Below are positions 8,116 through 17,273 of a stretch of DNA of 64,000 nucleotides, one piece after another. Both the position numbers and the translations under genes were made by a program. Every line of letters begins with the position of its first letter. Within the stretch, counting starts at the first letter, position 1. The DNA comes from an uncultured Spirochaetales bacterium (GTDB lineage Bacteria; Spirochaetota; Spirochaetia; Sphaerochaetales; Sphaerochaetaceae). Under the pieces are notes generated by a model. The model saw nothing but the letters and a program-made list of their open reading frames with translations. It made no database searches and was not told the DNA's origin. The DNA is taken from positions 248,001-312,000 of the forward strand of contig CASFDW010000001.1 of the NCBI GenBank assembly GCA_949293595.1. Direction: 5' to 3'.

Positions 8116-9786
8116 TTAAAACAGTCCGCTTATGACCCCATCATCCGATATGTCGATACCCATTGCAGCCGGAACCTTCGGAAGTCCCGGCATGGTCATG
8201 ATATCCCCTGCATAGGCGATGATGAAGCCGGCCCCGGCATTCACCTTCACATCACGGATCGTTATTTTGAATCCATCGGGAGCTCCGATTTTCTTCGGAT
8301 CGTCGCTGAACGAATACTGGGTCTTGGCCATGCACACAGGGTATCCTCCATATCCTTCGGTCTCGGCCTTCCTTATCTTTGAAAGGACTCCGGGAGAGAA
8401 TACGACACCGTCCGCATGATAGATCCTGCGTGCCACGGTACGGATCTTGTCGGCGATGGACATGTCGTCGGGATACGTGAAGGCCCTGGCATTGGGATCG
8501 CATTTCTCCATTGCATCGAGCACCTTGCCGGCAAGATCGAGACCGCCGGCTCCCCCCTTCTCCCAGACTTCGCAGAGAGCGACATCCACACCTGTTTTTC
8601 CACAGAAGGTCCTGACATCGTCCAATTCCTCTTCTGTATCGGATGAGAAACGGTTCAATGCAACGACGACGGGCAGGTGCCAGACATCCCGGATGTTGAG
8701 CATGTGCCTTTCAAGATTCGCAAGCCCCTTTTTCAATGCGTTCCTGTTTTCGATGACCAAATCCTCCTTTGCAACCCCGCCATGGCTTTTCAAGGCCCGG
8801 ACAGAAGCAACGAGCACGACGGCGCTGGGCATCATCGATGCAAGACGGCACTTTATGTCTATGAACTTCTCTGCGCCGAGATCTGCACCGAAACCGGCCT
8901 CGGTCACGACTATGTCAGCCAGCTTCAGGGCCGTGCGGGTGGCTATCACGCTGTTGCATCCGTGGGCGATGTTTGCAAACGGACCTCCATGAACAAGGGC
9001 CGGAGTCCCTTCCAAAGTCTGAACAAGATTCGGCTTGACCGCATCCTTCAAAAGAGCGCATGCGGCTCCCTCTCCTTTAAGGTCGCCGAGCGTCACTATG
9101 CCATCGTCGTACGTTCGTGCGACAATGAGTCCCGCAAGCCGCTTTTTCAGATCGGCAAGATCGAGGGCAAGACAGAATGCGGCCATAACCTGGCTTGCGG
9201 TCGTGATCTCGAAACCGTCCTCGCGCGGAACACCGTTGCTTTTTCCTCCCAGACCGGAAATCATGAACCTGAGCTGTCTGTCGTTCATGTCCAGGCATCG
9301 TTTCCACAACACCCGTCTGGGATCTATCCCGAGCACGTTGCCCTGCTGGATCGAATTATCCACAAGAGCCGCAATAAGATTGTTCGCTGCACCGATGGCA
9401 TGGAAATCACCGGTGAAATGAAGGTTTATGTCCTCCATCGGGACAAGCTGGGCGTATCCGCCGCCGGCAGCGCCGCCCTTGAGGCCGAACACAGGACCTA
9501 GGGATGGCTCGCGCAATGCAAGACAAACATCCCTGCCCTTCCTCCGCAGGGCATCGGCGAGACCTATCGAAACAGTAGTCTTTCCCTCTCCTGCCGGAGT
9601 CGGATTGATTGCGGTGACAAGAACAAGCCGTCCCTTCTTGCCGATGGTTTTGAGACTCTTGTAATCCACCTTGGCCTTGTATCGGCCGTAATAATCCAAA
9701 AGGTCCTCCGGTATCGACAGTTCCGCAGCGACATCCCTTATGTGCCTCATCCTGCAACCTTGGGCAATCTCAATATCCGACAGCAT
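8116..9786 (-). CDS. fhs: Formate--tetrahydrofolate ligase
   Basis: 556 residues from the ATG at 9786, which has GGAGG seven nt upstream; the longer GTG frame would start inside that site. The ATP loop [18 protein letters not shown] lies near residue 60, and [14 protein letters not shown] and [11 protein letters not shown] are family hallmarks. The cytosolic enzyme makes 10-formyl-THF from formate, THF and ATP, which suits an anaerobe without much serine-derived one-carbon supply. It diverges from a CofE-like ligase gene across a 302-nt gap. Confidence 0.97.
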   Translation of the reverse strand: MLSDIEIAQGCRMRHIRDVAAELSIPEDLLDYYGRYKAKVDYKSLKTIGKKGRLVLVTAINPTPAGEGKTTVSIGLADALRRKGRDVCLALREPSLGPVFGLKGGAAGGGYAQLVPMEDINLHFTGDFHAIGAANNLIAALVDNSIQQGNVLGIDPRRVLWKRCLDMNDRQLRFMISGLGGKSNGVPREDGFEITTASQVMAAFCLALDLADLKKRLAGLIVARTYDDGIVTLGDLKGEGAACALLKDAVKPNLVQTLEGTPALVHGGPFANIAHGCNSVIATRTALKLADIVVTEAGFGADLGAEKFIDIKCRLASMMPSAVVLVASVRALKSHGGVAKEDLVIENRNALKKGLANLERHMLNIRDVWHLPVVVALNRFSSDTEEELDDVRTFCGKTGVDVALCEVWEKGGAGGLDLAGKVLDAMEKCDPNARAFTYPDDMSIADKIRTVARRIYHADGVVFSPGVLSKIRKAETEGYGGYPVCMAKTQYSFSDDPKKIGAPDGFKITIRDVKVNAGAGFIIAYAGDIMTMPGLPKVPAAMGIDISDDGVISGLF

Positions 9787-10088
9787 CGCATCATCCTCCA
9801 CGACAAAGCAGAATGCTAGAGGATGATTGAAAAAAATTCAACATGAGGAACATCTTCCGCATACCGGCAAGAGTTGCAGGAAGTATCTTGAAGCACACGA
9901 AACCATCACCCGCACAACACGATGTGCGCAAGCCTGATCTCATCAATGCACCGGACAGGGCAGGTAAGCTGGGAAACGACACGGACAAAGCATCTTGACC
10001 ATCAGGAAAAAAATTCCATAATTAATGCCGGGCTATATGTTTTCGAAGGAAAATCATATATCATTCTCATTAATAAGGAAGGTCGATC
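9787..10088. promoter_or_regulatory. Divergent control region between fhs and the CofE-like gene
   Basis: Rightward promoter: TTGACC at 9995-10000 and CATAAT at 10017-10022 (16-nt spacer). In the leader an inverted repeat pairs 10034-10044 with 10049-10060 (one bulge), close before an AAGGAAGG ribosome site. For fhs, a small inverted repeat around an A/T run lies at about 9822-9844. I looked for THF and ZTP aptamer motifs here and found none. Confidence 0.5.
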
Positions 10089-11285
10089 ATGTCTAGAACA
10101 CTCGGTGTAGTTTCTCGTGGCGTAAGGGCCCCCATCATCAGGGAAGGGGACGATCTTGCGAAAATCGTTACCGACAGCGTAATGGCTGCCGTCAGGGAAG
10201 AGAACATAACAGTTCACGACAGGGACATCGTAGGTGTCACCGAAGCAGTGCTTGCAAGGAGCCAGGGCAACTACTGCTCATGCGACGACATAGCCATGGA
10301 TGTGAAGGAGAAATTCGCGGACTCCACCGTCGGACTGATCTTCCCGATTCTTTCCAGGAACAGGTTCTCGTTGATCCTGAAGGGAATAGCGAGAGGAGCG
10401 AAGAAAATCGTGCTCATGCTCAGCTATCCAAGCGACGAGGTCGGCAACCACCTCGTTTCGCTCGACCAGGTCGATGCCGAAGGCATAAATCCGTACAGCG
10501 ACGTGCTCACAGAAGAGGAATACAGGAAGCATTTCGGATTCCAGAAGCATGAGTTCACAGGCGTCGACTACGTGGAGTTCTACAAGGAGCTCATAACCGC
10601 GGAGAACTGCGGATGTGAGATCATTTTTGCGAACAACGCAACAAAGATACTTGCATATACCGATGCGGTCATATGCGCAGACATCCACACCAGGGCAAGG
10701 AGCAAGAGACTTCTGAAGGCCGCAGGGGCAAGGCTCGTCTACGGACTCGATGATCTTATGACAAAGCCAGTGGACGGCTCGGGATACAACAGCGAATACG
10801 GGCTGCTCGGAAGCAACAAGGCTACAGAAAACACATTGAAGCTCTTCCCGCGTGACAGCCAGGCATTCGCAGAAAAGCTTTCCGCCATGCTCAGCAAAGA
10901 GACAGGAAAGAAGATCGAGGCGCTTGTCTATGGAGACGGTGCGTTCAAGGATCCCCAGGGCAAGATCTGGGAGCTTGCCGATCCCGTGGTCTCCCCCGGC
11001 TATACCGAAGGTCTTTCCGGTCTGCCGAACGAAGTAAAGCTGAAATATCTGGCTGACAACGATTTTGCAGACCTCAAGGGAGACGAGCTCAAGGCCGCGA
11101 TGAAGGATTTCATCGCACACAAGAACAAGGATCTCAAGGGACAGATGGTCAGCCAGGGCACGACCCCAAGGAAGATCACAGACCTCATCGGATCGCTCTG
11201 CGACCTGACAAGCGGAAGCGGAGACAAGGGTACCCCGATCATATTCATCCAGGGGTATTTCGATACCTACGCGGACGAGTATTGA
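10089..11285 (+). CDS. CofE-like (coenzyme F420:L-glutamate ligase family) protein
   Basis: 398 residues. The N-terminal part matches the F420_ligase fold family: start LGVVSRGVRAPIIREGDD, then HDRDIVGVTEAVLARSQGNY. The C-terminal part contains SGYNSEYGLLGSNK and GKIWELADPVVSPG. CofE adds glutamate to F420-0 with GTP, but members of this family also occur in bacteria that do not make F420, and in Chlamydia a relative (FolC2) works as folylpolyglutamate synthase. The divergent neighbour fhs uses polyglutamylated folate, so a folate role is plausible. That is inference. Confidence 0.8.
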   Translation: MSRTLGVVSRGVRAPIIREGDDLAKIVTDSVMAAVREENITVHDRDIVGVTEAVLARSQGNYCSCDDIAMDVKEKFADSTVGLIFPILSRNRFSLILKGIARGAKKIVLMLSYPSDEVGNHLVSLDQVDAEGINPYSDVLTEEEYRKHFGFQKHEFTGVDYVEFYKELITAENCGCEIIFANNATKILAYTDAVICADIHTRARSKRLLKAAGARLVYGLDDLMTKPVDGSGYNSEYGLLGSNKATENTLKLFPRDSQAFAEKLSAMLSKETGKKIEALVYGDGAFKDPQGKIWELADPVVSPGYTEGLSGLPNEVKLKYLADNDFADLKGDELKAAMKDFIAHKNKDLKGQMVSQGTTPRKITDLIGSLCDLTSGSGDKGTPIIFIQGYFDTYADEY

Positions 11286-11339
11286 TTCGAAAGGCGATGC
11301 TCCGTGCCAAAGATTACGGCACGGGGCATATCCAGACAG

Positions 11340-11825
11340 ATGGTGGTAAGAGACGTCAGAAAAGAGGATGCAAAAGCAATCCTCGCAATTTATTCATATT
11401 ATGTCGAGCATACGGCGGTTACATTCGAGCTCGCAGTCCCCACCCTTCAGGAGATGGAGGAAAGGATATCGTCATTCTCCTCAGCCTACCCCTACCTCGT
11501 CGCCGAAGAGGATGGGAAGGTGGCAGGTTATTGCTATGCCCATGCGCTCAACCCGAGGGCGGCATACAAAAAAAGCGTGGAGCTGTCCATCTATGTCGAC
11601 AAGGATGCCCATGGAAGGGGGATCGGTACCGCCCTTTATTCAAAGCTCGAGGAGCAATTGCGGGAAAACGGCTTTACCGCGCTCTACGCCATCGTCACAT
11701 CCCCGGACAGCGGTTCCGTCGCATTCCATCTCAAAGCCGGATTCAGCACGGTCGGAAAGCTTACAGACTGCGGGGAGAAATTCGGAAGGAAATGGTCTGT
11801 GCTCTACATGGAAAAGCACATCTGA
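11340..11825 (+). CDS. GNAT family N-acetyltransferase (phosphinothricin-acetyltransferase-like)
   Basis: 161 residues from the ATG at 11340. The start MVVRDVRKEDAKAILAIY fits the family better than the longer GTG frame from 11304. The acetyl-CoA loop is HGRGIGTAL, followed by GFTALYAIVTSPDSGSVAFH, typical of the PAT/MnaT group that acetylates phosphinothricin, methionine sulfoximine or similar amino compounds in the cytosol. It lies about 50 nt after the CofE-like gene and may share its transcript. The true substrate is unknown. Confidence 0.88.
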   Translation: MVVRDVRKEDAKAILAIYSYYVEHTAVTFELAVPTLQEMEERISSFSSAYPYLVAEEDGKVAGYCYAHALNPRAAYKKSVELSIYVDKDAHGRGIGTALYSKLEEQLRENGFTALYAIVTSPDSGSVAFHLKAGFSTVGKLTDCGEKFGRKWSVLYMEKHI

Positions 11826-11972
11826 AAGCCCTGCATGCTCCGTGACATGTCAAACCGGTAATTCATATTTTTCATCGAAAAACAATACATTTTATGCTAT
11901 TTGAATACAATCTGATGCACGCTTCAGACGATTTATGATATTGTTAGCATTCATTACTTTAATGTATGCCAG

Positions 11973-12281
11973 CTAAAACTCTATGTTTCCCCTTATGGTG
12001 AAATCCGTATCGTCAATCAGGTTCGAGGGATCGTCGATCCACGACTTGACCGCATCGAGCGAGACCGGTCCGGTATATGTCGGGTATGCTATTATCCCGA
12101 CCTCGACCTCGCTCTCGCCTTCCTCTCCGATCGACATATCCTCGAAGTCCACAGACTTTTCCGGCTCGACCTCTGGTGCCGGTATCGGACTCCGTCTTAC
12201 ACTGAAAATCATGAACAGCACCATCAGGATGCAAAGCGCGAGGAATATGGCCAATCCGGTCAGGAACATCCTTTTTCTCAT
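11973..12281 (-). CDS. Small membrane-anchored hypothetical protein
   Basis: 102 residues. It has a basic N-terminus and one transmembrane helix (residues about 6-27), then a Pro/Glu-rich acidic linker (IPAPEVEPEKSVDFEDMS) and a short outside domain ending IRGNIEF. A good ribosome site (GAGGGG) precedes the ATG. It follows the MATE gene by 49 nt on the same strand and is probably in its operon. No family recognised. Confidence 0.65.
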   Translation of the reverse strand: MRKRMFLTGLAIFLALCILMVLFMIFSVRRSPIPAPEVEPEKSVDFEDMSIGEEGESEVEVGIIAYPTYTGPVSLDAVKSWIDDPSNLIDDTDFTIRGNIEF

Positions 12282-12330
12282 CTTTTCCCCTCACAACAGA
12301 AACTATTCATAAAACCGCCGCAAGGCAAAC

Positions 12331-13683
12331 TCAGATCCTGTTTTCAGATCTCATGAGCCTTTTCTCGTAATGTCCGCTCCTGTAGTAGAGGAAGGACAGA
12401 ATTGTTCCGGCACCCCAGCCGACAGGCCAGCTGAGCCAGATTCCGACGGATCCGAGGAAGGATGAGAACAGATATGCCAGGCATACCCTGAGTATCAGAT
12501 CGGAGAACGTCGAATACATGAACGGCCGCATGTCGCCAGATCCCCGTAGCACCGCATCCGAGATCAGCTTCACGGAGACAACGAGATAGAACGGGGATAC
12601 GATCCGCAAGAACAGCATCGCCGCTGAAAGCGCCTCGGTGCTTGTCTTGTCCAGGAAAAGCATCAGGACTATGTTTCCGAACACAGAGAACAGGATTATG
12701 ACCGGAACACAAAATATCCAGGCTATTCCCAGGCCGCATCTCCAACCGGATCTCACACGCTCGAAATCACCCGCTCCGATGTTCTGCGCACTGAAGGCGC
12801 TCACCGCGTTTGCAAGCGTGGTGATGCTCGTGATTATCAGGTTGTTCAGCTTTATCGCCGCACTATAGCCGGCAATCACGGAATATCCGAACCCGTTGAT
12901 GAGGCTCTGAAGGATTATGTTTCCCACGCTTACAAAGCTCTGCTGGAGGATGGATGGCACCGCGACGGAGACGAAACGCCTGAATATGTGGAAATCGAAG
13001 ACGTCGCGTCCAAGCCGCGGTATGTTCAGGCGGGCCAACCTTTTTGCAAGTGCCAGATTCGCGACGATACAGCTGACTCCCTGGCAGATGAACGTGGCCC
13101 AGGCCACACCGTCGACCCCCATGCCGAACACGGTCACGAACAATATGTCCGCGAAAATGTTTGCGGTGCTGCTGACCGCAAGGAAAACAAAGGGCGTACG
13201 GCTATCGCCCATTGCGGAAAAAATCCCGGTCGCAAGATTATAGAAAAACAGGAAAACGAGCCCGAAGACATAGATGTCCAGATAGAGCGCGCTGTCGGCC
13301 ATTATCTCCTGCGGGGTGTTGATCAGGCTCAGAAGCGGATCGGTAAACGCGATTCCTCCGACAGTGAGGACCGCACAGAGCACGAACGTCGATATATAGC
13401 TCGTGCTCACGGCCTTCTTCATGTCGTAGTATCTTCTTGCCCCGAAATACTGGCTCACGATCACCGACGCACCCATGTTGCAACCGAATGCGAACGCTAT
13501 GAAGATGAGGGTTATCTCATACGAATTCCCGACAGCCGCAAGCGCCTGTTCACCCAGAAATTTTCCGGCAACCAGGCTGTCCGCGATGTTGTACAGCTGC
13601 TGGAACACCATCGATAGAAGGAGGGGGACCGCGAAAGTCGTCAGCACCCTCCTGACATTTCCTACTGTTAGATCTCTGTTCAT
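12331..13683 (-). CDS. MATE family efflux transporter
   Basis: 450 residues with about 12 hydrophobic helices. The typical N-terminal segment is PLLLSMVFQQLYNIADSLVA, followed by LAAVGNSYEITLIF and a second half that repeats the pattern. Transporters of this group use Na+ or H+ gradients to export drugs or metabolites across the inner membrane. The specificity cannot be read. Divergent from tatD, with 50 nt between the two start codons. Confidence 0.92.
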   Translation of the reverse strand: MNRDLTVGNVRRVLTTFAVPLLLSMVFQQLYNIADSLVAGKFLGEQALAAVGNSYEITLIFIAFAFGCNMGASVIVSQYFGARRYYDMKKAVSTSYISTFVLCAVLTVGGIAFTDPLLSLINTPQEIMADSALYLDIYVFGLVFLFFYNLATGIFSAMGDSRTPFVFLAVSSTANIFADILFVTVFGMGVDGVAWATFICQGVSCIVANLALAKRLARLNIPRLGRDVFDFHIFRRFVSVAVPSILQQSFVSVGNIILQSLINGFGYSVIAGYSAAIKLNNLIITSITTLANAVSAFSAQNIGAGDFERVRSGWRCGLGIAWIFCVPVIILFSVFGNIVLMLFLDKTSTEALSAAMLFLRIVSPFYLVVSVKLISDAVLRGSGDMRPFMYSTFSDLILRVCLAYLFSSFLGSVGIWLSWPVGWGAGTILSFLYYRSGHYEKRLMRSENRI

Positions 13684-13733
13684 TTCCGGTTTTCTCTTTT
13701 AAACCTTTTCCACGGGTTGGTAAAGAAGGAAAA

Positions 13734-14528
13734 ATGTGCCATATTCTCCATATGGCCGTTTTCGATTCACATTTTCACCTCCTGTCCATGAAAAGAAAAG
13801 GTCTGGACATGCATCTGGACGAGGAGATAACCGGCATAGACGTCGGTACCGACCTTCACGACATAGAGGAGCGCAAGCATCTGATCGCCCCTTACAAGAG
13901 GCTTCAGTACAGCCAGGGGATCGGGCCGTGGGCCCTTGCGGATTCCAGCTTTCCCGGCGAGGACCGGGCTTCTGCCATGCTTGCGGATGATTTGAAAAGG
14001 CATGGGGGCGCCTTCATCGGCGAATGCGGGCTGGACTACCACTGGATGTACGGGACGAAGGAGGCGCAGATCGGGCTTTTCAAGGCGCAGATCGCTCTAT
14101 CCGGTTCGCTCGGTCTTCCGATAATCATACATGCGAGGGATGCCGACGACGACATGGAAACAATCATCGCAGGAATGGATTTCCCGTACGGCGGGATAAT
14201 GCACTGCTTCTCTTCCGGCTGGTCACTTGCCAGGACCGCGCTGGACAAGGGGCTTATGATTTCCTTCTCCGGCAACGTCACCTACAAGGCCAACGCCGAA
14301 ATACGCGAGAGTGCCAAAAAAGTCCCCCCAGACAGGATACTCTATGAAACGGACAGCCCTTACCTTGCTCCGGTCCCGTACAGGGGCAGGCCGGCCACGC
14401 CCGCAATGACCGAACAAACCTCGGCTTTTCTCGCATCGCTCAGGAATATGGACGTCGAGGACTTCAGACGCCAGGTGCTCGGTAATTTCAATCTGCTGCT
14501 TTCCCTTTCCTCAAACAGGAAAGAATGA
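13734..14528 (+). CDS. TatD family metal-dependent hydrolase
   Basis: 264 residues. Metal ligands of the TIM-barrel amidohydrolase fold are visible: DSHFHLL near the start, GECGLDYHW, IIHARDAD, IMHCFSSG and YETDSPYLAP. TatD enzymes are DNases or related phosphohydrolases. The start at 13734 has AAGGA 5 nt upstream; an internal ATG at 13752 would give the more usual start MAVFDSHFH. The 3' end overlaps the next, opposite gene by 41 nt. Confidence 0.92.
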   Translation: MCHILHMAVFDSHFHLLSMKRKGLDMHLDEEITGIDVGTDLHDIEERKHLIAPYKRLQYSQGIGPWALADSSFPGEDRASAMLADDLKRHGGAFIGECGLDYHWMYGTKEAQIGLFKAQIALSGSLGLPIIIHARDADDDMETIIAGMDFPYGGIMHCFSSGWSLARTALDKGLMISFSGNVTYKANAEIRESAKKVPPDRILYETDSPYLAPVPYRGRPATPAMTEQTSAFLASLRNMDVEDFRRQVLGNFNLLLSLSSNRKE

Positions 14529-15153
14529 TTCCGTCCCAGTCCGGGACGGCGACAGCCTCAGGTTCAAGCACGGTCATCGCGGCTGCATCAAGATAGTCAA
14601 CGATGAAGCGCGGTTTGCCCAGATACCTGAGGAAACCAGCGGTGGCCTCAGCATCAAGGACGACAAGAACGTCGTCCTCCCCTATTGTGGCGCCGTTGAC
14701 TGCGTAATCTACCTTCTGCATCGAACCATCGTAGGCGATCGTCCTTGTTCCGGGATGTCCGGCCGACATCTGTGCGGCGAACCCGGTTTCGGCCTCGTCC
14801 CGCCTGTCGTAGAGGATCACGAGGTCCTCCGGGTCGTATGCGGACATCGTGTCGCGGAAAACGGTTTCTGTGTCATATCGCACATCGTATATATCGCATG
14901 GATATTCTATTCCGAGTCCGGTATGGTTTATTATTAATTTTATATTATCATAATTATCAAGGTCATCAACCCCGACATACACTGTCCTGTAATGCATGGT
15001 CAGGGCCTTTGGCTTGTCAAGCTGCTTTAAATATTGTTTTCCTACATCGGGAAATACGAACGCCACGACGGGACGCGTGAAATAAAAGACGCCGGATGCC
15101 GCGGCGAGGACGGCCAATGCTGGAAACAGGGCCGCAAACAACTTTTTCCTCAT
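14488..15153 (-). CDS. Hypothetical membrane-anchored periplasmic protein
   Basis: 221 residues from the ATG at 15153; a GTG at 15204 gives a longer frame with no ribosome site. An N-terminal helix (LFAALFPALAVLAAASGVFY) is a signal or anchor. The body includes DPEDLVILYDRRDEAE and EDDVLVVLDAEATAGFL. Alternating Rossmann-like strands suggest a binding-protein-like fold, but I do not recognise it. The promoter of the aldolase gene lies just upstream and points the other way. Confidence 0.6.
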   Translation of the reverse strand: MRKKLFAALFPALAVLAAASGVFYFTRPVVAFVFPDVGKQYLKQLDKPKALTMHYRTVYVGVDDLDNYDNIKLIINHTGLGIEYPCDIYDVRYDTETVFRDTMSAYDPEDLVILYDRRDEAETGFAAQMSAGHPGTRTIAYDGSMQKVDYAVNGATIGEDDVLVVLDAEATAGFLRYLGKPRFIVDYLDAAAMTVLEPEAVAVPDWDGIILSCLRKGKAAD

Positions 15154-15196
15154 GCAGAAAGGATGCACCACAGCCAAGGAAAAATCAACAAGCTTG

Positions 15197-15226
15197 TTGA
15201 CCACGCATGATAGAAAAAGGTAAAAT
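15197..15226 (+). promoter_or_regulatory. Sigma70-type promoter of fba
   Basis: TTGACC, 18-nt spacer, TAAAAT. A GGAGG ribosome site follows before the ATG at 15261. Confidence 0.7.
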
Positions 15227-15260
15227 ATTATCGATTGATTCAGTATTAGGAGGCTTTTCT

Positions 15261-16259
15261 ATGATCAGCTACAAAGAATTAGGTCTTGTGAATACAAGAG
15301 ACATGTTTGCAAAGGCTGTAAAAGGTGGCTATGCCATCGGTGCTTACAACTTCAACAACATGGAACAGATGCAGGCCATCGTCCAGGCATGCGTTGCGAC
15401 GAAGGCACCGGTCATCCTTCAGGTTTCCAAGGGTGCAAGGGACTATGCGAACATCAACCTTCTGCGCAACATGGCACGCGGTGTGGTCGAATATGCCCAT
15501 GAGCTCGGATGCGACATCCCTATAGTGCTCCACCTCGACCACGGCGATTCCTTCGAGACATGCAAGAGCTGCATCGACAACGGATTCTCATCTGTCATGA
15601 TCGACGGATCACACCTGCCCTATGATGAAAACGTCGCACTCACCAAGAAGGTCGTAGATTATGCCCACCAGTTCGACGTGACGGTCGAAGGAGAACTCGG
15701 GGTGCTTTCAGGAATAGAGGACGAGGTGTCCAGCGCCGTCACACACTACACGAAGCCCGAGGAGGTCGAGGACTTTGTTTCCAAGACCGGAGTCGACTCG
15801 CTTGCAATCAGCGTAGGAACAAGTCACGGCGCATACAAGTTCACGCCGGAGCAGTGCACAAGGAATGCCGACGGCATCCTCGTCCCGCCAGAGCTCAGGT
15901 TCGACATACTCGCTGAGATTGAAAAGAAGCTTCCCGGCTTCCCGATCGTCCTCCATGGCTCCTCCAGCGTTCCGCAGGAATACGTGAAGATGATCAACGA
16001 GCATGGAGGAAAGCTCAAGGACAGCGTCGGAATCCCGGAGGAGCAGCTCAGAAGGGCTGCAAAGTCGGCTGTCTGCAAGATCAACATCGACAGCGACGGA
16101 AGGCTTGCAATGACCGGCACCATCAGAAGGATCTTCGACGAGAAGCCTGCGGAGTTCGACCCCAGAAAATACCTCGGACCCGCAAGGGATGCTCTCAAGG
16201 AAATGTACATGCACAAGAACATCGACGTTCTTGGTTCCGCAGGTCATGCGCTTGACTGA
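15261..16259 (+). CDS. fba: Class II fructose-bisphosphate aldolase
   Basis: 332 residues from the ATG preceded by TTAGGAGG; the in-frame TTG/ATG codons further up lack a ribosome site. Zinc ligands and active-site motifs are visible: LHLDHGDSFE, GELGVLSGIED, SVGTSHGAYKF and VLHGSSSVP. It splits fructose 1,6-bisphosphate in glycolysis and gluconeogenesis in the cytosol. It has its own promoter and a strong terminator, so it is monocistronic and probably highly expressed. Confidence 0.96.
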   Translation: MISYKELGLVNTRDMFAKAVKGGYAIGAYNFNNMEQMQAIVQACVATKAPVILQVSKGARDYANINLLRNMARGVVEYAHELGCDIPIVLHLDHGDSFETCKSCIDNGFSSVMIDGSHLPYDENVALTKKVVDYAHQFDVTVEGELGVLSGIEDEVSSAVTHYTKPEEVEDFVSKTGVDSLAISVGTSHGAYKFTPEQCTRNADGILVPPELRFDILAEIEKKLPGFPIVLHGSSSVPQEYVKMINEHGGKLKDSVGIPEEQLRRAAKSAVCKINIDSDGRLAMTGTIRRIFDEKPAEFDPRKYLGPARDALKEMYMHKNIDVLGSAGHALD

Positions 16260-16267
16260 ACAGCTTG

Positions 16268-16293
16268 AAGGAGGGTCGTACGGCCCTCCTTTT
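16268..16293 (+). terminator. Rho-independent terminator of fba
   Basis: GGAGGG and CCCTCC arms around an 8-nt loop, then TTTT. Confidence 0.85.
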
Positions 16294-16344
16294 CCATGCA
16301 ACGTGTTAAGTGCATAATATTTTTAAAAATAGCAGGTGGATATT

Positions 16345-16373
16345 TTGACAATCCGGTCCACTTATGCTAATAT
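16345..16373 (+). promoter_or_regulatory. Strong promoter of the infC-rpmI-rplT operon
   Basis: Perfect TTGACA, 17-nt spacer, TAATAT, fitting a translation-factor operon. Confidence 0.85.
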
Positions 16374-16380
16374 TCAATTT

Positions 16381-16441
16381 CGTGTGTTGAAAACACGCGA
16401 CAAACTGAGCGAATGAAAAGGTGGACGACCTTTTTAAGGAG
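16381..16441 (+). promoter_or_regulatory. infC leader with two hairpins, the second U-rich and next to the ribosome site
   Basis: Hairpin 1: CGTGTGTT with AACACGCG (16381-16399). Hairpin 2: AAAAGGT with ACCTTTT (16416-16434), a terminator-like stem ending just before the Shine-Dalgarno AAGGAG at 16436-16441. In other bacteria this operon is repressed by L20 or controlled by transcription attenuation. This leader could do either. Confidence 0.55.
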
Positions 16442-16446
16442 TATTC

Positions 16447-16977
16447 TTGGCTACAAAAGATTTGAGGATCAACCGTCAGATCAGGGCACGTGAGGTGTTC
16501 GTGATCGATGAGAACGGTATGCAGAAGGGAGTGATGGATGTGCACAGCGCATGCATGCTTGCGGAAGAGGCTGGTCTCGACCTGGTGGAGGTGAGTCCGA
16601 ATGCGAATCCCCCCGTCTGCAAAATACTGGATTTCGGGAAATACCGTTATGAGATGGAAAAGAAAACCAGGGAGGCCAAGAAGAACCAGGTTGTTGTGAA
16701 GATCAAGGAGATACGCATGCAGCCCAAGATCGAGAAGCACGACCTGGAGACGAAGAGCAAGGCAATCACCGAATTCCTCGAGGAAGGGAACAAGGTGAAG
16801 GTCTCGATCAGGTTCAGGGGAAGGGAGCTCGCCCACCCCGAGCTCGGAAAGGCTGTCCTGGACAGGATTCTGGAGACGCTTACGGCAAACGGCGTGCTCT
16901 ATAATCTGGACAAGGGCGCGCTTCTGGAAGGGAAGATGATGAGCATGACTCTTTCCCCACAGAAGAAAAAAATGTGA
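16447..16977 (+). CDS. infC: Translation initiation factor IF-3
   Basis: 176 residues, the usual length. The start codon is TTG, five nt after AAGGAG. Family motifs are LRINRQIRAREVFVID at the N-terminus, NPPVCKILDFGKYRYE at the domain junction and KEIRMQPKIEKHDLETK. IF-3 binds the 30S subunit and checks the initiator codon. Its own unusual start codon is the classical basis of infC self-regulation (AUU in E. coli), here replaced by UUG. First gene of the operon with rpmI and rplT. Confidence 0.97.
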   Translation: MATKDLRINRQIRAREVFVIDENGMQKGVMDVHSACMLAEEAGLDLVEVSPNANPPVCKILDFGKYRYEMEKKTREAKKNQVVVKIKEIRMQPKIEKHDLETKSKAITEFLEEGNKVKVSIRFRGRELAHPELGKAVLDRILETLTANGVLYNLDKGALLEGKMMSMTLSPQKKKM

Positions 16978-17058
16978 ACAGCTCCGCACGGAGATGTTAA
17001 TATGATGTCGTCAGGGGGGTTCTTGTTTCCCTGCGGCACTGAAGGAAGGTAAAGAAAA

Positions 17059-17256
17059 ATGCCTAAGATGAAAACAAGAAAGTCCGCGGCCAAGAGGTTC
17101 AAGGTGACCGCCAGCGGAAAGGTAATCGTCAAGAAGATGGGTCTCCGCCATATTCTCACCAAGAAGACCTCCAAGCGTAAGATGAATCTCAGACACGCAG
17201 GAGTTCTTTGCGACGTTGAAGCCAAGAGAGCAAAATCGATGCTCCCTTACGGTTAA
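17059..17256 (+). CDS. rpmI: 50S ribosomal protein L35
   Basis: 65 residues with the hallmark PKMKTRKSAAKRFKVTASGK and LRHILTKKTSKRK. Very basic, standard length. It sits between infC and rplT in the universal order. Preceded by AGGAAGGTAAAG-type ribosome site. Confidence 0.97.
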   Translation: MPKMKTRKSAAKRFKVTASGKVIVKKMGLRHILTKKTSKRKMNLRHAGVLCDVEAKRAKSMLPYG

Positions 17257-17273
17257 GATAGGAGTGGGAAGAA

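Noticed and set aside
9787-10088. THF or ZTP riboswitch for fhs
   Set aside because: I looked on both strands for the known core bases of these aptamers and did not find them.
11282-11845. 188-codon frame overlapping the acetyltransferase
   Set aside because: Out of frame with the GNAT motifs and very rich in Arg/Gly, as expected for a shadow.
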